Under the pieces are notes generated by a model. That model was not told the DNA's origin, made no database searches, and worked only from the letters and a program-made list of their open reading frames with translations. The translations under genes were made by a program, and so were the position numbers. 63,237 bases of DNA from Streptomyces hayashii (GTDB taxonomy: Bacteria > Actinomycetota > Actinomycetes > Streptomycetales > Streptomycetaceae), in the NCBI RefSeq assembly GCF_024539815.1, contig NZ_JAHHIU010000102.1, positions 1 through 63,237 on the forward strand. Reading direction: 5' to 3'. The stretch's first letter is position 1, and every line of letters starts with the position of its first letter. Positions 1 to 8,125 of the stretch are shown piece by piece.

Positions 1-1
1 G

Positions 2-43
2 TCCCAGTCCCAGTCCCAGTCCCAGTCCCAGTCCCAGTCCCAG
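2..43 (+). repeat. Seven tandem TCCCAG hexamers, coding (Ser-Gln)7
   Basis: Seven exact copies of TCCCAG run from the first full codon of the window and are followed by two variant units starting at 44 (TACCAG, TACCAC). In the frame of the downstream phosphatase gene they encode alternating Ser-Gln, so the array is probably coding. It begins at the window edge, so the full copy number is unknown. Confidence 0.9.
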
Positions 44-1381
44 TACCAGTACCACCCTCATCCCTATACGCAGCCGATCGCCGCCCGGGGAGATCGGGAC
101 TGGCTCAACCGCGGCGCCCTCTCCTTCCTCGCCGAGGCGTCCGACCTGCTCGCCGGGCAGCTGGACGAGGACCTGGTGGCGGCGCTGACCGGCCAGCTGC
201 TCGTGCCGAGGCTCGCCGACTGGTGCGCGGTGTGGCTGGAGGACGAGGTCAGCGGGCGCGGTGAGTGGGCCGGCGGCCCGGGACCGCGGCTGGCCCGGGT
301 CTGGCACGCCAGCGAGAACCGCATCGAGGAGCTGCGCGGGACCCTGGAGAAGGATCCGCCCTGTCCGCCCGACGGCGGTCCGCGTTCCGGGCCCGAGCCG
401 TTTCCGTGGCCCGGCGCGGGGCTCGGCCCGCACGGCGCGTCGCTGGCCTACCGGCTGATCGCCGGCGGCCGTCCGCTGGGCACGCTGGTGATCGGGCGCG
501 CCGGACCGGGCGTCTTCCCCGACGAGGTCACCGGGCTCGTCGAGGACCTCGGCCGCCGGGTGGCGCTGGCCATCGGAGCGGCCCGTCAGTACGCCCGCCA
601 GGCCACCATCAGCGCCGTCCTCCAGCGCGGGCTGCTGCCCGGCGCGGTCGCCGAGATCCCCGGCGTGCGCAGCGCGCTCGTCTACGAGCCGCGGGATCAG
701 GGCGGGCCGAGCGGTGACTTCTACGACCTGTTCCCGGCGGGGGACGGCCGCTGGTGCTTCGCGGTGGGCGATGTGCAGGGCAAGGGGCCGGAGGCGGCCG
801 TGGTCATCGGCCTGGCCCGGCCCTGGCTGCGGCTGCTGGCCCGCGAGGGCTACGGCGTGGCCGACGTGCTGGACCGGCTCAACCAGCTGCTCCTCGACGA
901 CGCGACCGAGGCCGCCGACGCCGCCGCCCGGGCCTTCGTCGGGCCCGCTGTTCCGGGGGAGGGACCGCAGACCCGCTTCCTCTCGCTCCTCTACGGCGAG
1001 CTGGCCCCCTTCGAGGGCGGCGTGCGCTGCACCCTCGCCTCCGCCGGACACCCGCTGCCGCTGGTGCTCGGCCCGGACGGCTCGGTCGCCACGGCCGGGC
1101 ACCCGCAGACGCTGCTGGGGGTCATCGAGGACGTCGCCTACACGTGCGACAGCCTGCGGCTGCGGCCCGGCGACACCCTGTTGTGCGTCACGGACGGAGT
1201 CACCGAACGGCGGTCGGGCCTGCGCCAGTTCGACGACGAGGCGGGGCTCGCCGCAGCGCTGGCGGGCTGTGTGGGCCTCGACGCGGACCTGATCGCGGAG
1301 CGGATCCGGGGCCTGGTCCACGCGTTCGGCGAACAGCCTCCCGAGGACGACCTGGCCCTGCTGGTGCTCCAGGCGGAGTAG
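2..1381 (+). CDS. GAF / PP2C-type (SpoIIE-like) serine phosphatase, 5' partial
   Basis: The frame is open to the window edge, so the gene is cut at its 5' end; a GTG at 176 is only an internal candidate start. The visible protein starts with a Ser-Gln/Tyr/His low-complexity stretch, continues as a GAF-like sensor (roughly the next 150 residues, ending in a helix with RQATISAVLQRGLLP), and ends in a SpoIIE/PP2C phosphatase domain. Metal-binding motifs are intact: SGDFYD, GDVQGKG, ASAGHP, TDGVTE and the terminal EDDLALLVL. Such proteins dephosphorylate anti-anti-sigma factors in partner-switching pathways. No anti-sigma or anti-anti-sigma gene lies nearby, so its target is unknown. No membrane segment is visible in the part present. 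Confidence 0.88.
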   Translation, partial: SQSQSQSQSQSQSQYQYHPHPYTQPIAARGDRDWLNRGALSFLAEASDLLAGQLDEDLVAALTGQLLVPRLADWCAVWLEDEVSGRGEWAGGPGPRLARVWHASENRIEELRGTLEKDPPCPPDGGPRSGPEPFPWPGAGLGPHGASLAYRLIAGGRPLGTLVIGRAGPGVFPDEVTGLVEDLGRRVALAIGAARQYARQATISAVLQRGLLPGAVAEIPGVRSALVYEPRDQGGPSGDFYDLFPAGDGRWCFAVGDVQGKGPEAAVVIGLARPWLRLLAREGYGVADVLDRLNQLLLDDATEAADAAARAFVGPAVPGEGPQTRFLSLLYGELAPFEGGVRCTLASAGHPLPLVLGPDGSVATAGHPQTLLGVIEDVAYTCDSLRLRPGDTLLCVTDGVTERRSGLRQFDDEAGLAAALAGCVGLDADLIAERIRGLVHAFGEQPPEDDLALLVLQAE

Positions 1382-1454
1382 AGCTCGACCCCGCGGCCGC
1401 GGGGACGGGCGGGGGAGAACGGATGCCCGGCCCTGCGGATGTATCGTCCGGTTC

Positions 1455-2594
1455 GTGCCGAAGGCAACGAATATCCCTGTCGACGCGCCCTTGCGCCGAA
1501 GCGTCCTGATCGCCGGCGCGGGGCTCGGGCTCACCGCGACCGCCTGCACCCGTGCGGCCGGTCCGCCGCACCGGGGCGCCCCCGGACCAGGTTCCGGCTC
1601 CGGTCCCGGTCGCCCCGGCGTCCGCCAGGCCGGCGTGACGACGCCCCGGCAGGCCACCGCGCTGCTCCTGGCCTACGATCTCGATCCCGCCGTGCGCGGG
1701 ACGGCCGGCGCGCGGGCGCTGAAGGAGGTGCTGGGGGCCTGGACCGACGCGCTCGCCGAGACCGGGGAAACGGACGGCTCCCAGGAGGCGCGGCTCACCG
1801 CCACGGTCGGCGTCGGCCCTCTCCTGCCCGCCCGCCTCGGCGTGTCCGCCCCCGCGGCCCTGCGCGAGCTGCCCTCGTTCCCCGGCGATCGCCTCGACCC
1901 CGCCCGCTGCGGCGGTGACGTGCTGGTGCAGCTGTGCGCCGACGACTCCGACGCATGCGAGGAGACGGCCGAGTCCCTCACCCGGCTGGCCGGGGAGACA
2001 CTGCGTCCGCGCTGGCGGCAGTCCGGCTTCCTGCCGCCGTCCCCGGACGGCGGCGGCACCCCGCGCGACCTGCTCGGCTTCAAGAACGGCAGTGCCAACC
2101 CGAGCCCTGAGGAGTGCGAGCGCTGGGTGTGGTCGGACGACGCCACCTATCTCGTCGTCCGGCGCGTCCATCTGCGGGTGGAGGACTTCGCGCGGCTGGG
2201 CGTGCACCGGCAGGAGGAGATCGTCGGCCGCCGCCGCTCGACGGGCGGCCCCCTGCCGGGCGGCCCCGAGCACGCCGAGGTCGACGTCTTCGCCAAGTCC
2301 CCGAAGGGCCGGTACCTCACCCCCGCGCGCTCCCACGTCGCAGTGGTCAGCTCCCGGCACGACGGCGGGGCCCGGATGCTGCGCCGCGGCTACTCCTACG
2401 CCGACGGCCCCACCGACCAGGGCCTGCTGTTCCTCGGGTTCATGCGGGACCCGGCGCTGTTCACCCGCGTGCAGCGGCGGATGGCGACCCGCGACGAGCT
2501 CAGCGGGTTCACCGAGACGCGGGGCTCGGCGCTGGCCTACGTCCTGCCGGGCGCCGCTCCCGGACGGCCGCTGGGCGCGGAACTGCTGGCCTGA
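1455..2594 (+). CDS. DyP-type (EfeB-like) peroxidase with Tat signal
   Basis: 379 residues from a GTG start. The N-terminus has a twin-arginine signal (LRRSVLIAGAGLGL) followed by TATAC, possibly a weak lipobox, so the protein is probably exported folded with haem. The body matches the DyP family: the GFKxG motif, the proximal haem histidine in ARSHVAVV, and the late LRRGYSY and LLFLGFMRD motifs. DyP enzymes use a catalytic Asp in GxxDG as the acid-base residue; here that position (residue 211) is Asn (GFKNGSANP), which should lower or change peroxidase activity. No efeU/efeO ferrous-iron genes are adjacent, so this is not a standard EfeUOB locus. It lies 74 bp after the phosphatase gene. Confidence 0.85.
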   Translation: MPKATNIPVDAPLRRSVLIAGAGLGLTATACTRAAGPPHRGAPGPGSGSGPGRPGVRQAGVTTPRQATALLLAYDLDPAVRGTAGARALKEVLGAWTDALAETGETDGSQEARLTATVGVGPLLPARLGVSAPAALRELPSFPGDRLDPARCGGDVLVQLCADDSDACEETAESLTRLAGETLRPRWRQSGFLPPSPDGGGTPRDLLGFKNGSANPSPEECERWVWSDDATYLVVRRVHLRVEDFARLGVHRQEEIVGRRRSTGGPLPGGPEHAEVDVFAKSPKGRYLTPARSHVAVVSSRHDGGARMLRRGYSYADGPTDQGLLFLGFMRDPALFTRVQRRMATRDELSGFTETRGSALAYVLPGAAPGRPLGAELLA

Positions 2595-2638
2595 GAGCGC
2601 CCGGCCCCCCGGCGCCCCACGCACGAACGGACGCCCCG

Positions 2639-2800
2639 CACGTGAGCCGAAGCCGTCGCGGATCGCCCGGCACGTGAGCCGAAGCCGTCGCGGATCGCCC
2701 GGCACGTGAGCCGAGGTCGCCACGGATCGCCAGGGACGTGAGCCCACGCCGTCGCGGATCGCCTCGGCACGTGATCCGACGCCGTCGCGGATCGCCCCGG
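2639..2800 (+). repeat. Five tandem copies of a 32-33 bp repeat upstream of hemW
   Basis: Units at 2639-2670, 2671-2702, 2703-2734, 2735-2767 and 2768-2800. Each starts with (C/G)ACGTGA(G/T)CC and continues to GTCGCGGATCGCC (GTCGCCACGGATCGCC in unit 3). Units 1 and 2 are identical; the rest carry scattered substitutions and a 1-bp length change. The array fills the 275-bp interval between the peroxidase stop and hemW. No spacers, so it is a minisatellite and not CRISPR. Confidence 0.93.
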
Positions 2801-2856
2801 GCGGGGGCCCGTGGCGCCCTCGACCGGCTCGGACATGGATCGGTGCGGACGTACGG

Positions 2857-2869
2857 GACAATGGACGAC
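2857..2869 (+). promoter_or_regulatory. Candidate leaderless promoter of hemW (-10 GACAAT)
   Basis: GACAAT at 2857-2862 is followed by 7 nt and the ATG at 2870, the spacing expected for a transcript that begins at the start codon. No convincing -35 or Shine-Dalgarno sequence is seen. Confidence 0.4.
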
Positions 2870-4102
2870 ATGCCTTCCGCACTTCCCGACGGCGAGCCGG
2901 TACCCGGCGACGGCGCGCTCCCGGAGCACGCGCTCGCCGGCGCCGCCGACCGCCCCCTCGGGTTCTACCTGCACGTCCCGTACTGCGCGACCCGCTGCGG
3001 GTACTGCGACTTCAACACCTACACCGCGACCGAGCTGCGCGGCACCGGCGGCGTCCTCGCCTCCCGGGAGAACTACGCGGACACCCTGATCGACGAGATC
3101 CGGCTGGCCCGCAAGGTCCTCGGCGACGACCCGCGCGAGGTCCGCACGGTCTTCGTCGGCGGCGGCACCCCGACCCTGCTGGGGGCGTCCGACCTGGTGC
3201 GGATGCTGGGCTCGATCCGCGACGAGTTCGGGCTGGCGGCCGACGCGGAGGTGACGACCGAGGCGAACCCGGAGTCCGTGGACCCGGCGTATCTGGCGAC
3301 TCTGCGCGCGGGCGGCTTCAACCGGGTCTCCTTCGGCATGCAGAGCGCCCGGCAGCACGTCCTGAAGGTCCTCGACCGCACGCACACCCCGGGCCGCCCC
3401 GAGGCCTGCGTGGCGGAGGCCCGGGCCGCGGGCTTCGAGCACGTCAACCTCGACCTGATCTACGGCACCCCGGGCGAGACGGACGACGACTGGCGGGCGT
3501 CCCTGGACGCGGCGCTGGGCGCGGGCCCCGACCATGTCTCGGCGTACGCCCTGATCGTCGAGGAGGGCACCCAGCTCGCCCGCCGCATCCGCCGCGGCGA
3601 GGTGCCGATGACCGACGACGACGTCCACGCGGACCGCTATCTGATCGCCGACGAGGTGATGTCGGCGGCGGGCTACGACTGGTACGAGGTCTCCAACTGG
3701 GCGACCTCGGAGGCGGGCCGGTGCCTCCACAACGAGCTGTACTGGCGCGGCGCCGACTGGTGGGGCGCCGGACCGGGAGCGCACTCGCACGTGGGCGGGG
3801 TGCGCTGGTGGAACGTCAAGCATCCCGGTGCGTACGCGGCGGCCCTCGCGGGCGGGCGCTCGCCGGGCGCCGGACGTGAGGTGCTCTCGGACGAGGACCG
3901 CCGGGTCGAGCGGATCCTGCTGGAGCTGCGGCTGCGGGAGGGGGCGCCGCTCGCTCTGCTGCGGCCGGAGGGGCTCGCGGCGTCCCGGCGGGCGCTCGGC
4001 GAGGGCCTGCTCCAGCCGGGCCCCTACGAAGCGGGGCGGGCGGCGCTGACCCTGCGCGGGCGACTGCTGGCCGACGCGGTGGTGCGGGACCTGGTGGACT
4101 AG
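2870..4102 (+). CDS. hemW: Radical SAM coproporphyrinogen III oxidase-like protein HemW
   Basis: 410 residues beginning MPSALPDGEP. The radical SAM cluster motif is CATRCGYCDFNT (CxxxCxxC) near residue 40, followed by the glycine-rich FVGGGTPT SAM-binding segment, the EANPES motif and the C-terminal HemN domain (YWRGADWWGAGPGAHSH). HemW proteins resemble oxygen-independent coproporphyrinogen oxidase HemN but act as haem-binding chaperones; the short N-terminus and motif context fit HemW rather than true HemN. I chose ATG 2870 because a -10-like GACAAT sits 7 nt upstream; an in-frame ATG at 2861 is possible. Frames extending further upstream run into the tandem repeats and are unlikely. Confidence 0.9.
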   Translation: MPSALPDGEPVPGDGALPEHALAGAADRPLGFYLHVPYCATRCGYCDFNTYTATELRGTGGVLASRENYADTLIDEIRLARKVLGDDPREVRTVFVGGGTPTLLGASDLVRMLGSIRDEFGLAADAEVTTEANPESVDPAYLATLRAGGFNRVSFGMQSARQHVLKVLDRTHTPGRPEACVAEARAAGFEHVNLDLIYGTPGETDDDWRASLDAALGAGPDHVSAYALIVEEGTQLARRIRRGEVPMTDDDVHADRYLIADEVMSAAGYDWYEVSNWATSEAGRCLHNELYWRGADWWGAGPGAHSHVGGVRWWNVKHPGAYAAALAGGRSPGAGREVLSDEDRRVERILLELRLREGAPLALLRPEGLAASRRALGEGLLQPGPYEAGRAALTLRGRLLADAVVRDLVD

Positions 4103-4150
4103 GACCCGCCCGGGTGTGCCCCGGTGTGCTCCGGGCAGTCGCGGGCGGTG

Positions 4151-4182
4151 GGCGTCAGGCGGCGGGCGGCGGCGTCAGGCGG
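4151..4182. repeat. 20-bp period duplication spanning the DUF3097 stop codon
   Basis: GGCGTCAGGCGG occurs at 4151-4162 and again at 4171-4182. The second copy contains the stop codon of the minus-strand DUF3097 gene (4175-4177), so the 3' end of that gene appears to have been tandemly duplicated into the 72-bp convergent gap after hemW. Confidence 0.7.
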
Positions 4183-5038
4183 GGGCGGTGACGAAGTCGA
4201 TCAGTTCTTCCACCCGGCCCAGCAGCTCCGGCTCCAGGTCCTTGTAGGAGCCCACCCGCTTCAGGATCGCCTGCCACACCGCGCCCGTGTTCTCCGACGG
4301 CCAGCCCAGCGCCCGGCACACCCCCGTCTTCCAGTCCTGCCCGTGCGGCACGCGCGGCCAGGACTCGATGCCCAGGGAGGCCGGTTTCACCGCCTCCCAG
4401 ACGTCGATGTACGGGTGGCCGACCACCAGGGCGTGTTCGCTGGTCACCGACCGGGCGATGCGCCACTCCTTGGTGCCGGGCACGAGGTGGTCGACCAGGA
4501 CCCCGAGCCGGGCGTCCGGTCCCGGGGCGAACTCCGCGACGATCGACGGCAGGTCGTCGACGCCCTCCAGGTACTCCACGACGACGCCCTCGACGCGCAG
4601 GTCGTCGCCCCACACCTTCTCCACCAGCTCGGCGTCGTGCCGGCCCTCGACGTAGATGCGTCCGGCGCGGGCGACCCGGGCGCGGGCGCCGGGGACGGCG
4701 ACCGAGCCGGAGGCGGTGCGGGAGAGGCGTGCCGGACCCGAGGAGGGCCTGACGAGGGTGACCGTGCGGCCCTCCAGCAGGAAGCCCCCCGGCTCCAGCG
4801 GGAACACCCGGTGCTTGCCGAAGCGGTCCTCCAGGGTCACTGTGCCCACCTCGCATCCGATCACCGCCCCGCAGAACCCGGTGCCGGGCTCCTCCACGAC
4901 CAGGCCGGGGTCCGCCGGGACCTCGGGGACGGGCTTCGGCTTCTTCCAGGGAGGGGTCAGGTCGGTGGAGTACGCACGGGGGCGCGGGCCCGGAGGGACC
5001 CCGTCGGAAGGGCGGTGGCGGGAGACGGGTGGGCGCAT
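4175..5038 (-). CDS. DUF3097 family protein
   Basis: 287 residues, start ATG at 5038. The sequence matches the actinobacterial DUF3097 family, of unknown function: an N-terminal YSTDLTPPWKKPKPVPEVP segment, a central small beta-rich part (GCEVGTVTLEDRFGKHRVF) and a C-terminal part. The central block RIYVEGRHDAELVEKVWGDD followed about 50 residues later by LGVLVDHLVPGTKE resembles a TOPRIM-like arrangement (a conserved Glu, then an acidic loop); this is my reading, not an established assignment. No signal peptide or membrane segment, so cytoplasmic. It is convergent with hemW and lies 42 bp downstream of the MBL hydrolase gene on the same strand. Confidence 0.8.
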   Translation of the reverse strand: MRPPVSRHRPSDGVPPGPRPRAYSTDLTPPWKKPKPVPEVPADPGLVVEEPGTGFCGAVIGCEVGTVTLEDRFGKHRVFPLEPGGFLLEGRTVTLVRPSSGPARLSRTASGSVAVPGARARVARAGRIYVEGRHDAELVEKVWGDDLRVEGVVVEYLEGVDDLPSIVAEFAPGPDARLGVLVDHLVPGTKEWRIARSVTSEHALVVGHPYIDVWEAVKPASLGIESWPRVPHGQDWKTGVCRALGWPSENTGAVWQAILKRVGSYKDLEPELLGRVEELIDFVTAPA

Positions 5039-5080
5039 TCGGATGACGATAGGAGAATCCGCGGGGCGAGGGACGCACGA

Positions 5081-5806
5081 TCAGCGCGACACGCCGAAAC
5101 GGGTTGCCAGGGCGTCGCGTTGGGCCCGCACGAACGCGGCGTCCACCGCCGCCCCGTGGCCGGGCACGTACACGGCGTCCTCGCCGCCGAGGTCCAGCAG
5201 ACGGTCGAGGGCGGCCGGCCAGCGGCCGGGGACGGCGTCGGGTCCGGCCTGCGGTTCGCCGGACTCCTCGACCAGGTCGCCGCAGAACACCACCTCCGGT
5301 GAGCCGGCGGCTCCGGGGACGAGGACCACGAGGTCGTGGGCGGTATGGGCGGGGCCGAGGTTGGCCAGCAGGACCTGCCGGCCGTCGCCCAGGTCGAGGG
5401 TCCACTCGCCGCAGACCGGATGGCGGGGCCGGACGAGCGTGTCGACGGCCTCGGTCGCCGCCGTCTCGTCGAGGCCGTTGCGCACCGCGTCCGCCCGCAG
5501 CTCCTCGGCCGGCACCGAGTCCGAGCCCACCGCCCCGAAGACCTCCGCGCCCGCGAACGCCGCCGCACCGAACACATGGTCGAAATGGGGGTGGGTGAGC
5601 GCGAGATGAGTCACACGCGCGCCGGTGAGCTCCTCGGCCTGGGCCCGCAGCCGGGCCCCCTCCGCCAGGCTGGATCCCGCGTCCACCATCAGGGCCGCGC
5701 CCGTGCCCACGACCAGCCCCGCCGTGCAGTCCCAGCCCGGCAGCCGCACCCGGCCGACCCCCGTCGCGAGCCGCTCCCATCCGAGCTCTTCCCAAGTCAC
5801 CGTCAT
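5081..5806 (-). CDS. MBL-fold metal-dependent hydrolase
   Basis: 241 residues from ATG 5806. The metallo-beta-lactamase fold is shown by the THPHFDH motif (HxHxDH) at about residues 74-80, a later metal-binding His in LGPAHTAHDLVVL, the Asp in VVFCGDLVEESG and the final His in YVPGHGAAVD. Members cleave thioester, lactone, ester or phosphodiester substrates; nothing here specifies the substrate. No signal peptide. It is divergent from hrcA with 160 bp between the starts, and the hrcA promoter and CIRCE lie in that gap. Confidence 0.85.
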   Translation of the reverse strand: MTVTWEELGWERLATGVGRVRLPGWDCTAGLVVGTGAALMVDAGSSLAEGARLRAQAEELTGARVTHLALTHPHFDHVFGAAAFAGAEVFGAVGSDSVPAEELRADAVRNGLDETAATEAVDTLVRPRHPVCGEWTLDLGDGRQVLLANLGPAHTAHDLVVLVPGAAGSPEVVFCGDLVEESGEPQAGPDAVPGRWPAALDRLLDLGGEDAVYVPGHGAAVDAAFVRAQRDALATRFGVSR

Positions 5807-5847
5807 ACCGCGACGCTAGCTGGACAACGCCCCGGGAAGGGCCGACC

Positions 5848-5878
5848 TTGCCCTGGGTGTACCCCACAGCCGTACACT
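5848..5878 (+). promoter_or_regulatory. Candidate hrcA promoter
   Basis: TTGCCC at 5848-5853 and TACACT at 5873-5878 with a 19-nt spacer, slightly long. The predicted transcription start (about 5885) lies just before the CIRCE operator, the usual geometry for HrcA repression. Confidence 0.55.
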
Positions 5879-5890
5879 GGGCCGGGGATG

Positions 5891-5917
5891 CTGGCACTCG
5901 GATGTGAAGAGTGCCAG
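5891..5917. promoter_or_regulatory. CIRCE operator (HrcA binding site)
   Basis: CTGGCACTC-N9-GAGTGCCAG, a perfect 9-9-9 inverted repeat matching the CIRCE core GCACTC-N9-GAGTGC. HrcA binds CIRCE and represses heat-shock genes; here it lies about 50 bp before hrcA, so hrcA-dnaJ should be autoregulated. Confidence 0.95.
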
Positions 5918-5966
5918 CCGGGACGCCCAGGGGACTGGGGGACGAGATTCTTGGAGGTGCGCGCGG

Positions 5967-6983
5967 ATGCTGAGTGAACGCAGGCTCCAGGTCCTGCGCG
6001 CCATCGTCCAGGACTACGTCGGCACCGAGGAGCCCGTGGGGTCCAAGGCGCTCACCGAGCGTCACAACCTCGGCGTGTCCCCGGCGACGGTCCGCAACGA
6101 CATGGCCGCCCTGGAGGACGAGGGGTACATCGCCCAGCCGCACACCAGCGCCGGGCGCATCCCCACGGACAAGGGCTACCGGCTGTTCGTCGACAAGCTG
6201 GCCGGCGTCAAGCCGATGACCGGCCCCGAGCGGCGGGCCATCCAGAACTTCCTCGACGGCGCGGTCGACCTCGACGACGTCGTGGCCCGGACGGTACGGC
6301 TGCTCGCGCAGCTCACCCGCCAGGTCGCCGTCGTGCAGTACCCGTCCCTGACCCGTTCGACCGTGCGGCACGTGGAGCTTCTCTCGCTCGCGCCCGCGCG
6401 CCTGATGCTCGTGCTGATCACGGACACCGGGCGGGTCGAGCAGCGGATGGTGGACTGCCCGGCGCCCTTCGGGGAGTCCTCGCTGGCGGATCTGCGCGCA
6501 CGGCTGAACAGCCGGGTCGCGGGCCGCCGGTTCTCCGACGTGCCGCGTCTGGTGGAGGATCTGCCGGACGCCTTCGAGGCGGAGGACCGCGGCACGGTCA
6601 CGACGGTGCTCTCCACCCTGCTGGAGACGCTCGTCGAGGAGAACGAGGAGCGGTTGATGATCGGCGGCACCGCCAATCTCACCCGCTTCGGACATGACTT
6701 TCCCCTCACCATCCGGCCCGTCCTGGAGGCCCTGGAGGAGCAGGTCGTGCTCCTCAAGCTCCTTGGCGAGGCGGGGGATTCGGGCATGACCGTACGCATC
6801 GGTCACGAGATCGCCCACGAGGGACTCAACTCCACTTCCGTGGTGTCGGTCGGTTACGGTTCGGGCAGCGAGGCAGTCGCCAAACTGGGCGTGGTCGGAC
6901 CGACCCGCATGGATTACCCGGGAACGATGGGAGCGGTACGAGCGGTGGCACGGTACGTCGGACAGATCCTGGCGGAGTCGTAA
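5967..6983 (+). CDS. hrcA: Heat-inducible transcription repressor HrcA
   Basis: 338 residues starting MLSERRLQVLRAIV. The N-terminal winged helix-turn-helix (about residues 1-75) carries the typical EPVGSKALTERHNLGVSPATVRNDMAALE segment; the remainder is the GAF-like dimerisation domain ending GAVRAVARYVGQIL. HrcA represses chaperone genes at CIRCE and depends on GroEL for activity in the classic model. ATG 5967 is chosen because GGAGGT (5953-5958) is 8 nt upstream; longer in-frame starts would overlap the CIRCE operator. The stop codon TAA is immediately followed by the dnaJ start, so both are cotranscribed. Confidence 0.96.
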   Translation: MLSERRLQVLRAIVQDYVGTEEPVGSKALTERHNLGVSPATVRNDMAALEDEGYIAQPHTSAGRIPTDKGYRLFVDKLAGVKPMTGPERRAIQNFLDGAVDLDDVVARTVRLLAQLTRQVAVVQYPSLTRSTVRHVELLSLAPARLMLVLITDTGRVEQRMVDCPAPFGESSLADLRARLNSRVAGRRFSDVPRLVEDLPDAFEAEDRGTVTTVLSTLLETLVEENEERLMIGGTANLTRFGHDFPLTIRPVLEALEEQVVLLKLLGEAGDSGMTVRIGHEIAHEGLNSTSVVSVGYGSGSEAVAKLGVVGPTRMDYPGTMGAVRAVARYVGQILAES

Positions 6984-8120
6984 GTGGCCACGGACTACTA
7001 CGCCGTTCTCGGCGTGCGCCGCGATGCGTCGCAGGAAGAGATCAAGAAGGCCTTCCGTCGGCTCGCGCGCGAGCTGCACCCGGACGTCAACCCGGATCCG
7101 AAGACCCAGGAGCGGTTCAAGGAGATCAACGCCGCTTACGAGGTGTTGTCGGACCCGCAGAAGAAGCAGGTCTACGACCTCGGCGGCGATCCGCTCTCCC
7201 AGTCGGGCGGCGGCGGGGCCGGCGGCTTCGGGGCCGGTGGCTTCGGGAACTTCTCCGACATCATGGACGCGTTCTTCGGCACGGCGTCCCAGCGCGGTCC
7301 GCGCTCGCGCACCCGCCGCGGCCAGGACGCGATGATCCGGCTGGAGATCGACCTCGAAGAGGCGGCCTTCGGCACGACCAAGGACATCCAGGTCGACACG
7401 GCGATCGTCTGCACCACCTGCAGCGGCGAGGGCGCGGCCCCGGGCACCACGGCCCAGACCTGTGACATGTGCCGCGGCCGCGGCGAGGTGTCGCAGGTGA
7501 CCCGGTCCTTCCTGGGCCAGGTCATGACCTCGCGGCCGTGCCCGCAGTGCCAGGGCTTCGGCACCGTCGTCCCGACCCCGTGCCCGGAGTGCGCGGGCGA
7601 CGGGCGGATCCGCTCGCGTCGCACGCTCACGGTGAAGATCCCGGCCGGCGTCGACAACGGCACCCGCATCCAGCTGGCGGGCGAGGGCGAGGTCGGCCCC
7701 GGCGGCGGCCCCGCCGGCGACCTGTACGTGGAGATCCACGAGCTGCCGCACGCGCAGTTCCAGCGGCGCGGCGACGACCTGCACTGCACGGTGACCCTCC
7801 CGATGACGGCGGCTTCGCTCGGCACGAAGGTGCCGCTGGAGACGCTGGACGGCCTGGAGGAGGTCGACATCCGGCCCGGCACCCAGTCCGGGCAGTCGAT
7901 CCCGCTGCACGCCCGGGGCGTCACGCATCTGCGGGGCGGCGGCCGCGGCGACCTCATCGTGCACGTCGAGGTCCAGACGCCGACGAAGCTCGACCCGGAG
8001 CAGGAGCGGCTGCTGCGCGAGCTGGCCAAGCTGCGCGGCGAGGAGCGGCCCACGGGTCAGTTCCAGCCCGGCCAGCAGGGTCTGTTCTCGCGTCTGAAGG
8101 ACGCGTTCAACGGGCGCTGA
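6984..8120 (+). CDS. dnaJ: Molecular chaperone DnaJ (Hsp40)
   Basis: 378 residues with a GTG start directly abutting the hrcA stop codon (TAAGTG). Domains in order: J domain (residues 1-68) with the HPD tripeptide in ELHPDVN, a Gly/Phe-rich linker (GGGGAGGFGAGGFGNF), the zinc domain with four CxxCxGxG repeats (CTTCSGEG, CDMCRGRG, CPQCQGFG, CPECAGDG), and the C-terminal substrate-binding domain. It stimulates DnaK ATPase and delivers unfolded clients. With CIRCE upstream of hrcA this is the HrcA-controlled DnaJ copy; the dnaK-grpE-dnaJ cluster of streptomycetes is normally elsewhere. A GC-rich hairpin follows 5 bp after the stop. Confidence 0.96.
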   Translation: MATDYYAVLGVRRDASQEEIKKAFRRLARELHPDVNPDPKTQERFKEINAAYEVLSDPQKKQVYDLGGDPLSQSGGGGAGGFGAGGFGNFSDIMDAFFGTASQRGPRSRTRRGQDAMIRLEIDLEEAAFGTTKDIQVDTAIVCTTCSGEGAAPGTTAQTCDMCRGRGEVSQVTRSFLGQVMTSRPCPQCQGFGTVVPTPCPECAGDGRIRSRRTLTVKIPAGVDNGTRIQLAGEGEVGPGGGPAGDLYVEIHELPHAQFQRRGDDLHCTVTLPMTAASLGTKVPLETLDGLEEVDIRPGTQSGQSIPLHARGVTHLRGGGRGDLIVHVEVQTPTKLDPEQERLLRELAKLRGEERPTGQFQPGQQGLFSRLKDAFNGR

Positions 8121-8125
8121 GCGGT

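Noticed and set aside
2639..2800. CRISPR array
   Set aside because: The units are contiguous with no spacers, and no cas gene is present.
5904..5966. A longer N-terminus for HrcA
   Set aside because: It would translate the right half of CIRCE; GGAGGT 8 nt before ATG 5967 and family length support the shorter form.
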